Of a stretch of 64,000 nucleotides of DNA, positions 33,097 to 40,883 are shown in pieces. The stretch covers positions 1 through 64,000 of the forward strand of contig JANSXT010000018.1 of NCBI GenBank assembly GCA_024742765.1, given 5' to 3'. Source of the stretch: Phyllobacteriaceae bacterium. GTDB lineage: Bacteria; Pseudomonadota; Alphaproteobacteria; Rhizobiales; Rhizobiaceae. The stretch's first letter is position 1. Each line of letters starts with the position of its first letter. Both the position numbers and the translations under genes were made by a program. Under the pieces are notes generated by a model that saw only the letters and a list, made by a program, of their open reading frames with translations, was not told the DNA's origin and did no database searches.

Positions 33097-34116
33097 TTGC
33101 AGAAGATCAAACTGTCGACCATTGCCGAAGCGCTGGGCGTTTCGACCGCCACCGTGTCGCTGGCGCTGCGCGACAGCCCGCTCGTCGCCGAGGCGACAAA
33201 GGAGCGGGTCAAGGCCCATGCGCTGGAGATCGGCTACATCTACAACCGCCGCGCCGCCAGCCTGCGCACCTCCAAGTCCGGCATTGTCGGCGTCGTCGTG
33301 CACGACATCATGAACCCGTTCTATGCGGAAATCCTGCGCGCCATCGAAACCGAACTGGACCGCTCGGGTCAGACATTCCTTCTGTCCAACCATTATGATT
33401 CGGTCGACAAGCAGCGCGTCTTTCTGGAGACGCTGATGCAGCTTGGCGCCGATGGCGTGATCATGTCGCCGGCCATCGACACGCCGCCATCGGACATCGA
33501 ACTGGGCATCAGGAACGGACTGCCCTTCGTCTTCATCGCGCGCTCGGTCGAGGGCGCCGACGTGCCAGTGTTCCGGGGCGACGATGCGTTCGGCATCGGC
33601 TTGGCCACCAACCATCTGATCTCGCTCGGCCATAGGCGCATCGCGATGATCGGCGGGTCGGACAAGACCTCGACCGGCCGCGACCGTTTTCGCGGCTATC
33701 GCGAGGCGATGGACAAGGCCGGCCTGCCGGTCGAGCCCGAATGGCGCGTTCCCGGTCCGCGCACTAAGGCGGCCGGTTTCGAGGCGGCGACCCAGTTCCT
33801 CGCCCTGCGCGACCGGCCGACCGCCGCCGTGTGCTGGAACGATCTGGTCGCCATCGGCCTGATGAACGGCATCGCCCGCGCCGGGCTGAACCCCGGCGTC
33901 GACATTTCGGTGACCGGCTATGACGATCTTGAAGAGGCATCCATCGCGACCCCCGCCCTGACCACCGTCTGGAACGGCCAGCGCGATGTCGGGCGTGATG
34001 CCGCCCGCGCCCTGCTCGATCGGATCGAGGGCAAGAAGTCACTGGAAGGCACATTGCACCTGACGCGGCCGGAACTGCATGTGCGCCAGTCGACCACCCA
34101 TCCCGTGGAGAACTGA
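33097..34116 (+). CDS. LacI/GalR-family transcriptional regulator
   Basis: A 339-residue repressor. The helix-turn-helix and hinge are at 1-58 (KLSTIAEALGVSTATVSLALRDSPLVAEATKERVKAHALEIGY, in parts), then a periplasmic-binding-like sugar domain with VVVHDIMNPFYAEILRAIE and DISVTGYDDLEEASIATPALTTV. The start is TTG at 33097 behind GAAAGG, giving the usual short leader. The 2-hydroxyacid dehydrogenase starts 3 bases after its stop, so they share a transcript and probably a pathway in sugar-acid metabolism. Confidence 0.9.
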   Translation: MQKIKLSTIAEALGVSTATVSLALRDSPLVAEATKERVKAHALEIGYIYNRRAASLRTSKSGIVGVVVHDIMNPFYAEILRAIETELDRSGQTFLLSNHYDSVDKQRVFLETLMQLGADGVIMSPAIDTPPSDIELGIRNGLPFVFIARSVEGADVPVFRGDDAFGIGLATNHLISLGHRRIAMIGGSDKTSTGRDRFRGYREAMDKAGLPVEPEWRVPGPRTKAAGFEAATQFLALRDRPTAAVCWNDLVAIGLMNGIARAGLNPGVDISVTGYDDLEEASIATPALTTVWNGQRDVGRDAARALLDRIEGKKSLEGTLHLTRPELHVRQSTTHPVEN

Positions 34117-34119
34117 CCG

Positions 34120-35085
34120 ATGGCATCCCGAGGCAAGGTCCTGGTTTCGCGGCGTGGCCATTCCTGGACGCGCGAACGGCTTACCGAACGGTTCGACTGC
34201 GTGATCGCCGAGCCCGACGACGTGCTGGCGATGGACGAAGACGCGCGCGCCGCGATCACCGGCTTTGCCACGCTGATGTCGCCGGTCACGCCGGCGCTGA
34301 TCGACGCGCTCCCCAACCTCGAGATCATCGCCTCCTTCGGCGTCGGCTATGACCATGTCGATGCGGCCCATGCGGCCGAACGCGGCGTCATGGTCGCACA
34401 CACGCCCGATGTGCTCGACGATGAAGTGGCCGACACAGCGATCGGCCTTTTGCTCAACACGTTGCGTGAACTGCCGCGCGCCGAAGCCTGGCTGCGCGCC
34501 GGCAAGTGGCAATCGGACGGCGCCTACCGGCTGACGCCGCTGACGCTGCGCGGCCGCACGGTCGGCATTTTCGGCCTCGGCCGGATCGGCCTTGCCATCG
34601 CGCGGCGCCTCGAAGGGTTCGGTGTCGCCATCCACTATCACAACCGGTCGCAGCGCGCCGATGTGGCCTATCCCTATCACGCAACGCTCGCCGATCTGGC
34701 CGAAGCCTGCGACACGCTGGTCTCGGTGGCGCCCGGCACCGCCGAAACGCGCCATGCGATCGATGCGGCGATCCTCGAAAAGCTCGGCACCGATGGCGTT
34801 CTGATCAATGTCGGGCGCGGCTCGGTGGTCGACGAGACGGCGCTGGCCGGCGCCCTCACGGCCGGCGCGATCGCCGCCGCCGGGCTCGACGTGTTCGAGG
34901 ACGAGCCGAACGTGCCGCAGGCGCTGCTGGGCGCACCCAACACCTGCCTTCTGCCCCATGTCGCTTCGGCATCGGTCGCCACCCGGCAGGCGATGGGACA
35001 GTTGGTGATCGACAATCTGGCCGCCTGGTTCGCCGGCGATGCACCGCTGACGCCGGTGCCCGAAACCGCCGGCCTGACCCGCTGA
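34120..35085 (+). CDS. D-2-hydroxyacid dehydrogenase (hydroxypyruvate/glyoxylate reductase-like)
   Basis: A 321-residue NAD(P)-dependent reductase. The Rossmann motif VGIFGLGRIGLAIARRL is at ~148-164. The catalytic triad residues lie in INVGRGSVVDE (Arg), DVFEDEPNVP (Glu) and LPHVASAS (His). The likely reaction reduces hydroxypyruvate or glyoxylate. It is co-transcribed with the LacI regulator immediately upstream. The family is certain, the substrate less so. Confidence 0.9.
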   Translation: MASRGKVLVSRRGHSWTRERLTERFDCVIAEPDDVLAMDEDARAAITGFATLMSPVTPALIDALPNLEIIASFGVGYDHVDAAHAAERGVMVAHTPDVLDDEVADTAIGLLLNTLRELPRAEAWLRAGKWQSDGAYRLTPLTLRGRTVGIFGLGRIGLAIARRLEGFGVAIHYHNRSQRADVAYPYHATLADLAEACDTLVSVAPGTAETRHAIDAAILEKLGTDGVLINVGRGSVVDETALAGALTAGAIAAAGLDVFEDEPNVPQALLGAPNTCLLPHVASASVATRQAMGQLVIDNLAAWFAGDAPLTPVPETAGLTR

Positions 35086-35174
35086 CCGGCCCGCATCGGC
35101 GGCCCGTCCCTATGGTTAGCAAATCGTTAACCCTGTCCGATCATGCTCCCCGCACCGATCAAGGGGGCAATGCG

Positions 35175-35609
35175 ATGCGGTTCAACACGACCCAATGGCT
35201 GAACGGGTTTGCCGTGGCCGGTGCGGCTGCGATGATCATCGCGGCCGGGGCAATGGCACCCGGTTCCGCACCGTCCGGCGTCGACCCGATCACCACCGCA
35301 TCGGTGGCGTCGGCCGCGGCCGCCTCCGGCGACCGCTTCATGGCGCTCGACCATCGCACCAACATCAGTTGCAGCTTCAAACTGCATCGCGCCGACGGCT
35401 ATGACGTGCACCGCGTCGAGCCGGGCGCCTCCTGCGCGCGCTTGGGCGACCGTTTCGCCCGCGCCCGCGCCTGGCAGGAGTCAACGCGCGGCACGGTGAC
35501 GATCACCGACCATCGCGGCACGCCGCTGATGCGCCTTGCCCCCGGCGACGGTTTCGCCTGGGAAGTGGTCGAGCCCGACAATGTGAGAGTGTCGCTGGCC
35601 GCCTACTGA
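35175..35609 (+). CDS. Small exported protein, AprI/Inh protease-inhibitor-like
   Basis: A 144-residue protein with an N-terminal hydrophobic export signal (WLNGFAVAGAAAMIIAAGAMA) and a mature domain of about 90 residues. Two cysteines (ISCSFKL and GASCARLG) could form one disulfide. The layout C-x-L, then C-ARLGDRFARARAW, TITDHRGTPLMRLAPGDGFAWEV resembles the small beta-barrel of AprI/Inh inhibitors of secreted serralysin metalloproteases. No protease gene is in the window, so this remains a fold-level suggestion. It overlaps the convergent amidotransferase gene by 7 bases. Confidence 0.6.
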   Translation: MRFNTTQWLNGFAVAGAAAMIIAAGAMAPGSAPSGVDPITTASVASAAAASGDRFMALDHRTNISCSFKLHRADGYDVHRVEPGASCARLGDRFARARAWQESTRGTVTITDHRGTPLMRLAPGDGFAWEVVEPDNVRVSLAAY

Positions 35610-36364
35610 GCCGCCGCCAACCGCCCGCCGGCGCGCATCCGGGTCGCTTCGCCGAATGCTTCGAACAGCCGCCGCGAGGGCGCGTCGGACTTTGCCCAAT
35701 ATTCCGGATGCCACTGCACGCCCAGCGCAAAGCCCGGCGCGTCGATCACCGACACCGCTTCGATCGTGCCGTCTTCGGCCATCGCCTCCACCTGAAGGCG
35801 CGGCGCCAGCGCGCTGATCGCCTGCCGGTGCAGCGAATTGACCGGCACCGGCCCGCCGCCGACGATCGCCGCAAGGCAGCCATCGGCCTTGGGCGCCACA
35901 TCATGGGCGATCGCGAACCGCTCGTCATGGGCCTCGCGCTGCGGCGCCCGGTGATCGCTGCGGCCCTCCAGTTCCTGGATCTCGGTCGCCAGCGTCCCGC
36001 CGAGCGCCACGTTCAACTCCTGCAGCCCCCGGCAAATGGCGAACAGCGGCACGCCGGCCTCGACCGCCGCGCGCGCCAGCGGCAGGCTGGTCGCATCGCG
36101 CGCCGGATCATACGGCTCATACTCGGCGGCCGGTTCGACACCGTACAGCGCCGGATGCACGTTCGACTTCGACCCCGACAGCATCACGCCGTCGATGCGG
36201 CCGAGCAGCCCGTCAATATCGATCCGCTCGCCAAAGGCGGGCACCATCAGCGGCAGCACTCCGGCCACCTCGACCGCCGCCTTCAGATAGGTCTCCGGCG
36301 TTGCGTGCCAGGTGTAGGTGTCGAACTGCCTGACATCACAGACGACGGCAACGATGGGCTGCAT
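35603..36364 (-). CDS. Class I glutamine amidotransferase-like hydrolase (PuuD/gamma-glutamyl-GABA hydrolase-like)
   Basis: A 253-residue protein. The nucleophilic Cys is in FAICRGLQELNVALGG (~112), and the His/Glu pair in GVQWHPEYW near residue 225; LPLMVPAFGE and DGVMLSGSKSNVHPALYG are typical of the peptidase C26 group. Relatives cleave gamma-glutamyl amides such as gamma-glutamyl-GABA in putrescine breakdown. No other puu gene is adjacent. Start 36364 has GGAG nine bases upstream; the longer frame from 36481 runs through the promoter region. Confidence 0.87.
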   Translation of the reverse strand: MQPIVAVVCDVRQFDTYTWHATPETYLKAAVEVAGVLPLMVPAFGERIDIDGLLGRIDGVMLSGSKSNVHPALYGVEPAAEYEPYDPARDATSLPLARAAVEAGVPLFAICRGLQELNVALGGTLATEIQELEGRSDHRAPQREAHDERFAIAHDVAPKADGCLAAIVGGGPVPVNSLHRQAISALAPRLQVEAMAEDGTIEAVSVIDAPGFALGVQWHPEYWAKSDAPSRRLFEAFGEATRMRAGGRLAAAQ

Positions 36365-36483
36365 GGCGGCTCCGTTTCTCGGTCTCGAACATCGGGGCCG
36401 GCCCGCTTCGGCCGGCGCATAACGTCCAATAATGCGTTTGCGGGCCGGACGGAATAACCCGCATGGGCGGGGGTTTCGCACCC

Positions 36484-36493
36484 TAATCGATTA
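36484..36493. promoter_or_regulatory. Palindrome TAATCGATTA upstream of dctP
   Basis: A perfect 10-base palindrome sits 15 bases before a TTGACC (36508-36513) that may be the -35 of dctP. The 262-base region 36365-36626 between the amidotransferase and dctP otherwise shows no ORF. The CG-centred form is common for LacI-type regulators. Confidence 0.4.
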
Positions 36494-36626
36494 AGTGGAA
36501 AAAAAAATTGACCAGTTGGGGCCCCGATGGTGGACAGCGCACGCGAAAGCTGCAAGTTTGCGCCCAGTTGAAGACGGTGAGAGGAGACTTGCCGCCTTCG
36601 ACCCATTGTGTTCACGGGAGGATCAT

Positions 36627-37733
36627 ATGGATCGTCGTTCATTTATGAAGAAAGCCGGCGTAGCCGGCGCGGGTGCGGCAGCCGCCACCACCCTAGCAGC
36701 GCCCGCCATCGCGCAGGAAATGCCGAGCATCACCTGGCGTTGTTCGTCCGGTTTCCCAAAGGCGCTGGATACGATCTACGGCGCGGCCGAAGTCTTCGCC
36801 GATGCCGTCAACGAGATGACCGACGGCAAGTTCAACATCCAGGTCTTTGCTTCCGGCGAGATCGTCGGCGCGCTGGAAGGCGCGGCAGCGGTGACCAGCG
36901 GCACGATCGAAATGGCGCACACCGCGTCCTACTATTTCTGGGGCCAGGACCCGACCTTCGCCTTCGGCACCGGCGTGCCCTTCGGCCTGAACCAACGCAT
37001 GACCAATGCCTGGCTCTATGAGGGCGGTGGTCTTGAGCTTCTCAACGAGTTCTATGCCACGCAGAACATGATCTCCTTCCCGGCCGGCAACACCGGCGCG
37101 CAGATGGGCGGCTGGTTCCGCAACGAGATCAACACGCTCGAAGACATGCAGGGCCTGAAATTCCGCATCGGCGGCTTTGGCGGCCGCATCATCGAGCGCA
37201 TCGGCGTTGTGCCGCAGGGCCTGCCGGGCGGCGACATCTACCCCGCTCTCGAGCGCGGCACGATCGACGCGGCCGAATTCGTCGGTCCGTACGACGATTC
37301 CAAGCTCGGCTTCAACAAGGTCGCCGACTATTACTACTATCCCGGTTGGTGGGAAGGCGGCGTCGCGCTTCTCAACATGATCAACCTAGACAAGTGGAAC
37401 GAGCTTCCGGGCATTTACCAGGGCATCATCAAGAGCGCCTCGGCGCTGGCCAACTCGGTGATGATGGCGCGCTACGACACGCTCAACCCGCAGGTCCTCA
37501 AAGAGCTTGCGGCTTCGGGCACCCAGCTTCGCCCCTACAGCCAGGAGATCCTGGAAGCCTGCTTCAACGCGGCCCAGGAAACCTATGCCGAGATCGGCGC
37601 CGAGAACGAAATGTTCAAGAAGGTGCATGACAGCTATATGGGCTACCGCAAGGACGCCTATCTGTGGATGCAGCTGTCGGAATACAATTTCGACACGTTC
37701 CTCATGCTGCAGCAGCGCGCCGGCCGCCTCTGA
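36627..37733 (+). CDS. dctP: TRAP transporter substrate-binding protein (DctP family), Tat-exported
   Basis: A 368-residue periplasmic binding protein. The signal DRRSFMKKAGVAGAG carries the twin-arginine motif, with cleavage expected after APAIAQ. The mature part has the mannitol/chloroaromatic-type DctP pattern: WRCSSGFPKALDTIYGAAE, GALEGAAAVTSGTIEMAHTASYYF and FRIGGFGGRIIERIGVVPQGLPGGDIYPALERGTIDAAEFVGPYDD (in parts). This class works with long DctM subunits. GGGAGGATCAT precedes the ATG. It has its own strong terminator and no permease beside it; the dctQM pair at 15647-18105 is the natural partner. Confidence 0.93.
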   Translation: MDRRSFMKKAGVAGAGAAAATTLAAPAIAQEMPSITWRCSSGFPKALDTIYGAAEVFADAVNEMTDGKFNIQVFASGEIVGALEGAAAVTSGTIEMAHTASYYFWGQDPTFAFGTGVPFGLNQRMTNAWLYEGGGLELLNEFYATQNMISFPAGNTGAQMGGWFRNEINTLEDMQGLKFRIGGFGGRIIERIGVVPQGLPGGDIYPALERGTIDAAEFVGPYDDSKLGFNKVADYYYYPGWWEGGVALLNMINLDKWNELPGIYQGIIKSASALANSVMMARYDTLNPQVLKELAASGTQLRPYSQEILEACFNAAQETYAEIGAENEMFKKVHDSYMGYRKDAYLWMQLSEYNFDTFLMLQQRAGRL

Positions 37734-37761
37734 GCGACCCGCACCTCAGCAAAAAGAAAAG

Positions 37762-37790
37762 CCCGGGATGGTTTCATCCCGGGTTTTTTT
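37762..37790 (+). terminator. Rho-independent terminator after dctP
   Basis: CCCGGGATG (37762-37770) pairs perfectly with CATCCCGGG (37775-37783) around GTTT, followed by seven T. It is 28 bases past the dctP stop. Confidence 0.92.
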
Positions 37791-37813
37791 GTTGATGCCA
37801 ATGCTGCATTAGC

Positions 37814-37990
37814 CCTTCTCCCCGCCTGCGGGGAGAAGGTGGCCCCGCGCTGCGCGCGGGGTCGGATGAGGGGCAGCGCCTTTTTCCGCAGGGTTGTGCG
37901 CCTTGTGCCTGCCGCCCCTCACCCAACTGCGGCTACCGCTCACTTCATTCGCGAAGCCTCGTATCCCTCTCCCCGCAGGCGGGGAGAGGG
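37814..37990. repeat. Composite palindromic repeat element
   Basis: Two 12-base perfect hairpins flank the element: CCTTCTCCCCGC/GCGGGGAGAAGG (37814-37839) and CCCTCTCCCCGC/GCGGGGAGAGGG (37965-37990). The outer hairpins are near copies of each other. Inside are an 8-base hairpin CCCCGCGC/GCGCGGGG (37843-37861) and a longer-range pairing of GAGGGGC near 37869 with GCCCCTC near 37913. No ORF is credible. It looks like a REP/BIME-type intergenic element. Confidence 0.75.
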
Positions 37991-38014
37991 GCAGCAATCC
38001 TGCCACGGTCCCGC

Positions 38015-38116
38015 CTCGCCCTTCGAGGCTCGCTCAACATCACCCTCATCCTGAGATGCGAGCGAAGCGAGCCTCGAAGGGCGAGGGTGATGTTGGCTCG
38101 CACCTCAGGATGAGGC
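38015..38116. repeat. Interleaved triple inverted repeat
   Basis: Three inverted pairs occur in the order A-B-C-A'-B'-C'. A (38015-38034) and A' (38066-38085) match 20 of 20. B (38035-38047) and B' (38083-38095) match 13 of 13. C (38044-38063) and C' (38096-38115) match 19 of 20. The arms interleave rather than nest, so only one pair at a time can form a simple hairpin. The last 19 bases recur exactly at 40776-40794. Confidence 0.8.
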
Positions 38117-38128
38117 GATCCATCCGTG

Positions 38129-38764
38129 CTACGCCAGTGCCGCCGCTTCTTTCGCCAGCGCCGTCACCCGATCCCAGTCGCCGCCGGCCACCGCATCGGC
38201 GGGCGCCACCCATGAGCCGCCGACGCACAGAACGTTCGGCAGGGCGAGATAGTCCGATGCGTTGGATGCCGAAACGCCGCCCGTCGGGCAGAAATTGACG
38301 CCGCCAAAGGGCGATGCCAGCGATTTGAGATAGACGGCGCCGCCCGCCTGCTCGGCGGGAAAGAATTTCAGATGCGTATAGCCCTCTTCGAGCGCGGCCA
38401 TGATCTCGCTTGCCGTCACGCAGCCCGGCAGGAGCGGCACGTCGCCGCCATTCGCCGCATCGGCCAGGTCGGGCGTGAAGCCGGGCGAGACGACGAAGCG
38501 CGCACCCGCTTTGACACAAGCCTCAAATTGCGCCGCGTTCAGCGCCGTACCGGCTCCAACGATCGCCTCGGGCACCTCGGCAGCGATCGCCCGGATCGCA
38601 TCGAGCGCCGCTTCGGTGCGCAGCGTGATCTCGACCGCCGGCAGGCCACCGGCAGCCAGCGCCCGCGCCAGCGGAACCGCCTTGGCCGCATCCTCGATCA
38701 CGATCACCGGAATCACCGGCTGGCCGGTCATGATCGGTGCAAGCGCTTCGACATTCTGACCCAT
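38129..38764 (-). CDS. eda: KDPG/KHG aldolase (2-dehydro-3-deoxyphosphogluconate aldolase)
   Basis: A 211-residue class I aldolase of the Entner-Doudoroff pathway, cleaving KDPG to pyruvate and glyceraldehyde-3-phosphate. Motifs are [19 protein letters not shown], the catalytic Glu in [20 protein letters not shown], and the Schiff-base Lys in [12 protein letters not shown] (about 134-145), then [16 protein letters not shown]. Start 38764 ([10 protein letters not shown]) follows GGAAGGGAC. It is convergent with the dctP region; the repeat elements lie between. No edd gene is adjacent. Confidence 0.9.
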   Translation of the reverse strand: MGQNVEALAPIMTGQPVIPVIVIEDAAKAVPLARALAAGGLPAVEITLRTEAALDAIRAIAAEVPEAIVGAGTALNAAQFEACVKAGARFVVSPGFTPDLADAANGGDVPLLPGCVTASEIMAALEEGYTHLKFFPAEQAGGAVYLKSLASPFGGVNFCPTGGVSASNASDYLALPNVLCVGGSWVAPADAVAGGDWDRVTALAKEAAALA

Positions 38765-38841
38765 CTGGTTGTCCCTTCCCCAAATCCCGCTGTGTTCCGC
38801 CGTCTTTAAATCGGTTGAACATCGCTGTCCATGCGGTCCGA

Positions 38842-39759
38842 TCACCGGCGCCGCCAGCCAACCCATGCGGCCACCAAACGTATCAAAACCATCACAAGGC
38901 CGCGCCAGGACCCGAATTTCGGGACGGCGTCGGCGAGCGCGGCCCGACTCGCCGGACCATAAATGCCGTCAATGGCAAGCCCGTGACGGCTCTGGAAGGC
39001 GCACAGCGCCGCTTCGGTGCGCGGGCCGAACACGCCGTCGGCAGACAGCGGATGGCCACTCGCCGTCAGCATGCGCTGCATGTCGCGCACCGCCTCACCC
39101 CGGTCGCCGCGCCGCAACAGCGTGCCCTTTCGACGCGGTTTGGACGTCGCCGGCACCGATGACGGGCGCCCATCGCGATGGCGCGCATGGGCCGCGGCCA
39201 ATCGCACATCGTAGCGGTTCTTCGCATAGGCCGGCCCGTTATAGCGCCGCGCGAAACCGGCCCAGTCGCGCGCATGCAGGAGCGATGTCAGCCTGTTGGC
39301 ATGGATGAAGCGCAGCATCAGCCGCACCTGGCCTTCAACGCCCGACCGCGCCTCGCGCGCCAGCGCGTCCGGCGATCCGAACCCCAGATGCTTCCAGTGC
39401 GCGCCCATCACCTGGCCGATGCCCCAGGAGACCGATTGCAGCGCCGCCGCCCGGTCGATCCGCGCGGCGCGTTCGAGCATCTGCCAGCGGCCGGCCTGTC
39501 CGCGCGGGTTCTTCACCGCGCCGGCGCGCGGCGAAGCCAGCCCCGCCTTGCGCGCCTCGGAGCGTTTGTCATCGGAGAGCAGCCGGTCGAAATAATGGCC
39601 CTCGAAGCGAATCAGCGGTTCCTTGCGCCCGCCGACCATGGCGAAGGCGCGGCCGCCGCTTTCGACTTCCGCCACGGCCTTGAGCGCCGCCGGCTCGATG
39701 CCGTTGTCGCGCGCCACGCGCTCGATGACCTGAAGGGTCTCGTCGGAAAATGCCGGCAC
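38842..39759 (-). CDS. N-acetylmuramidase with peptidoglycan-binding domain and C-terminal membrane anchor
   Basis: A 305-residue protein. Residues ~1-185 are an N-acetylmuramidase domain (endolysin type), with the catalytic-type Glu in AVAEVESGGRAF, LIRFEGHYF, ASPRAGAVKNPRGQAGRW and SWGIGQVMGAHW. Residues ~205-275 form a PG_binding_1 repeat (LRRGDRGEAVRDMQRML, DGVFGPRTEAAL). The end, ~283-300, is a short hydrophobic helix followed by Arg residues. The start is GTG at 39759 behind AGAGGAGCGCAAG. There is no signal peptide, holin or phage gene nearby. It may be a domesticated endolysin held at the membrane, perhaps for cell-wall remodelling. Confidence 0.85.
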   Translation of the reverse strand: MPAFSDETLQVIERVARDNGIEPAALKAVAEVESGGRAFAMVGGRKEPLIRFEGHYFDRLLSDDKRSEARKAGLASPRAGAVKNPRGQAGRWQMLERAARIDRAAALQSVSWGIGQVMGAHWKHLGFGSPDALAREARSGVEGQVRLMLRFIHANRLTSLLHARDWAGFARRYNGPAYAKNRYDVRLAAAHARHRDGRPSSVPATSKPRRKGTLLRRGDRGEAVRDMQRMLTASGHPLSADGVFGPRTEAALCAFQSRHGLAIDGIYGPASRAALADAVPKFGSWRGLVMVLIRLVAAWVGWRRR

Positions 39760-39807
39760 CTTGCGCTCCTCTGGCTAGGGAGCGGCCAGTATCGGCCGGA
39801 GCGCGGA

Positions 39808-39855
39808 CGGTTGGATAAGTTGCGCCGGACGGCAAACTTATCCAACCGCCTTTTT
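39808..39855 (+). terminator. 14-bp perfect hairpin with T run
   Basis: CGGTTGGATAAGTT (39808-39821) pairs exactly with AACTTATCCAACCG (39835-39848), followed by CC and five T in the plus direction. No plus-strand gene precedes it. On the minus strand it lies 49 bases before the muramidase start, where it could form in the 5' leader. Confidence 0.55.
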
Positions 39856-40230
39856 CCTCCCCCATACTCTTTCCACCGCGCCCATCGGAACGTCGGATGG
39901 CCACCACCAACGGCGGGCGCGGCGGTGGACCGGTTGGGTGAGGAGTGGTCGACCCTTGGTCGGCCGGAAGCCAACGATTTGGCTTTCGGAACGACGAACG
40001 CCCGAAGCGCAAGCGGAGGGCCGGGGTCACACATGGTAGCCTCACCTGGGTGCTGAACCCCCAAACCGGTGCGGAATGAAGGTTTTGGCGCGCTGTTACG
40101 CCTGAAAATCGGCTGGCAGCGTTGGTGAGCGGGCGTCCCCCGCAAACGGCTTCGAACCCCGCTGAGCGACCAACGAGGCGGACAGGTTTTCGAAACCAGC
40201 CAAAATGACGATCACCGCAAGCCCGCCGGA

Positions 40231-40288
40231 CGGGCGGTTTGGCGACCGCAACTACAAGACTTCGGATCGCGGCTCACCAAACCGCCCG
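40231..40288. repeat. 12-bp inverted repeat
   Basis: CGGGCGGTTTGG (40231-40242) is perfectly inverted as CCAAACCGCCCG (40277-40288) around a 34-base centre that contains a smaller CCGC/GCGG pairing. No T run follows. Confidence 0.6.
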
Positions 40289-40432
40289 TTGTTCTGGTCT
40301 CTCTTGCGCTCACGCCAGTCTCGCTGGCGCGGGACGGCTGCGCGTGCGCGCCGAAAAGTCGGCGACGGCCCGTCGGCCTTGCGGGCTGCGCCCGAGGTCA
40401 AAGGAAGGAAAGCCCGGCGCCAGCCCCGCACG

Positions 40433-40514
40433 CCGTCATCCTCGGGCTTGTCCCGAGGATCTGCCAAGGGCCGCATTGCTCTGTGGATCCTCGGGACAAG
40501 CCCGAGGATGACGG
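40433..40514. repeat. 29-bp perfect inverted repeat (palindromic intergenic element)
   Basis: The arm at 40433-40461 begins CCGTCATCCTCGGGCTTG and is matched base for base by the inverted arm at 40486-40514, with a 24-base loop. Each arm has its own inner palindrome CCTCGGG-CTTGT-CCCGAGG, so it can fold as a cruciform or as two hairpins. Elements beginning GTCATCC are common between genes in Hyphomicrobiales. Confidence 0.85.
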
Positions 40515-40642
40515 AGGATGGAACCGGCTTTGCGGCCGTCAGCGGGCCAAAAGAAAGGAACACCCGATATCAACCCCGCACGCCGTCATCCTCGGCCTCC
40601 GAGCCAAGGATCCAGAGCCGCGGCGGTCGCCACTTCACACGC

Positions 40643-40720
40643 CGTCATCCCGGAACTTGATTCCGAGATCCATGACTTGGCTCGGCGCTGCTGGATTCCG
40701 GAATCAAGTTCCGGAATGAC
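40643..40720. repeat. Second palindromic intergenic element
   Basis: The arm starting CGTCATCCCGGAACTTGAT (from 40643) is inverted with a few mismatches in GGATTCCGGAATCAAGTTCC and GGAATGACG (40693-40721). It opens with the same ACGCCGTCATCC lead as the element at 40433 and the single arm near 40581, so the three are related insertions. Confidence 0.75.
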
Positions 40721-40775
40721 GCAGAATGCGGTGAAACGCCATGTCCACTTGCTCCGCCCTTCAAGGATTGGCGTT

Positions 40776-40794
40776 TCGCACCTCAGGATGAGGC
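40776..40794. repeat. Exact 19-base copy of the 38-kb repeat end
   Basis: TCGCACCTCAGGATGAGGC is identical to 38098-38116, the C' arm of the interleaved repeat. Here it has no inverted partner, so it is probably a truncated copy. Confidence 0.7.
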
Positions 40795-40883
40795 AGGCGG
40801 GCAACCGCGCGGGCTGAGCATTGGACGCCTTGTAACGCTTTGAACCACTTCCCGCTCTCGCCATCAAACGCTAGAACGCCGGC

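Larger units (their letters stand above)
39760..40883. other. Long non-coding region rich in palindromes
   Basis: This 1.1-kb gap between the muramidase and trhO genes holds no credible gene. The ORFs that cross it are Arg/Pro/Ser-rich and read through the inverted repeats. It contains a hairpin with T run (39808-39855), a 12-base inverted repeat (40231-40288), two long palindromic repeats (40433-40514, 40643-40720), a single unpaired arm of the same repeat type near 40587-40615, and a fragment shared with the 38-kb cluster (40776-40794). Confidence 0.7.

Noticed and set aside
37814-38116. Repeat cluster as a CRISPR array
   Set aside because: The repeats are inverted, differ in sequence and lack regular spacers; no cas gene is present.
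39612-40145. ORF on the minus strand crossing the muramidase upstream region
   Set aside because: It overlaps the muramidase N-terminus, runs through a perfect inverted repeat and has no family pattern.
40205-40719. ORFs on both strands in the 40-kb repeat region
   Set aside because: They are translations of palindromic repeats (Ser/Arg/Pro-rich) with no conserved motif.
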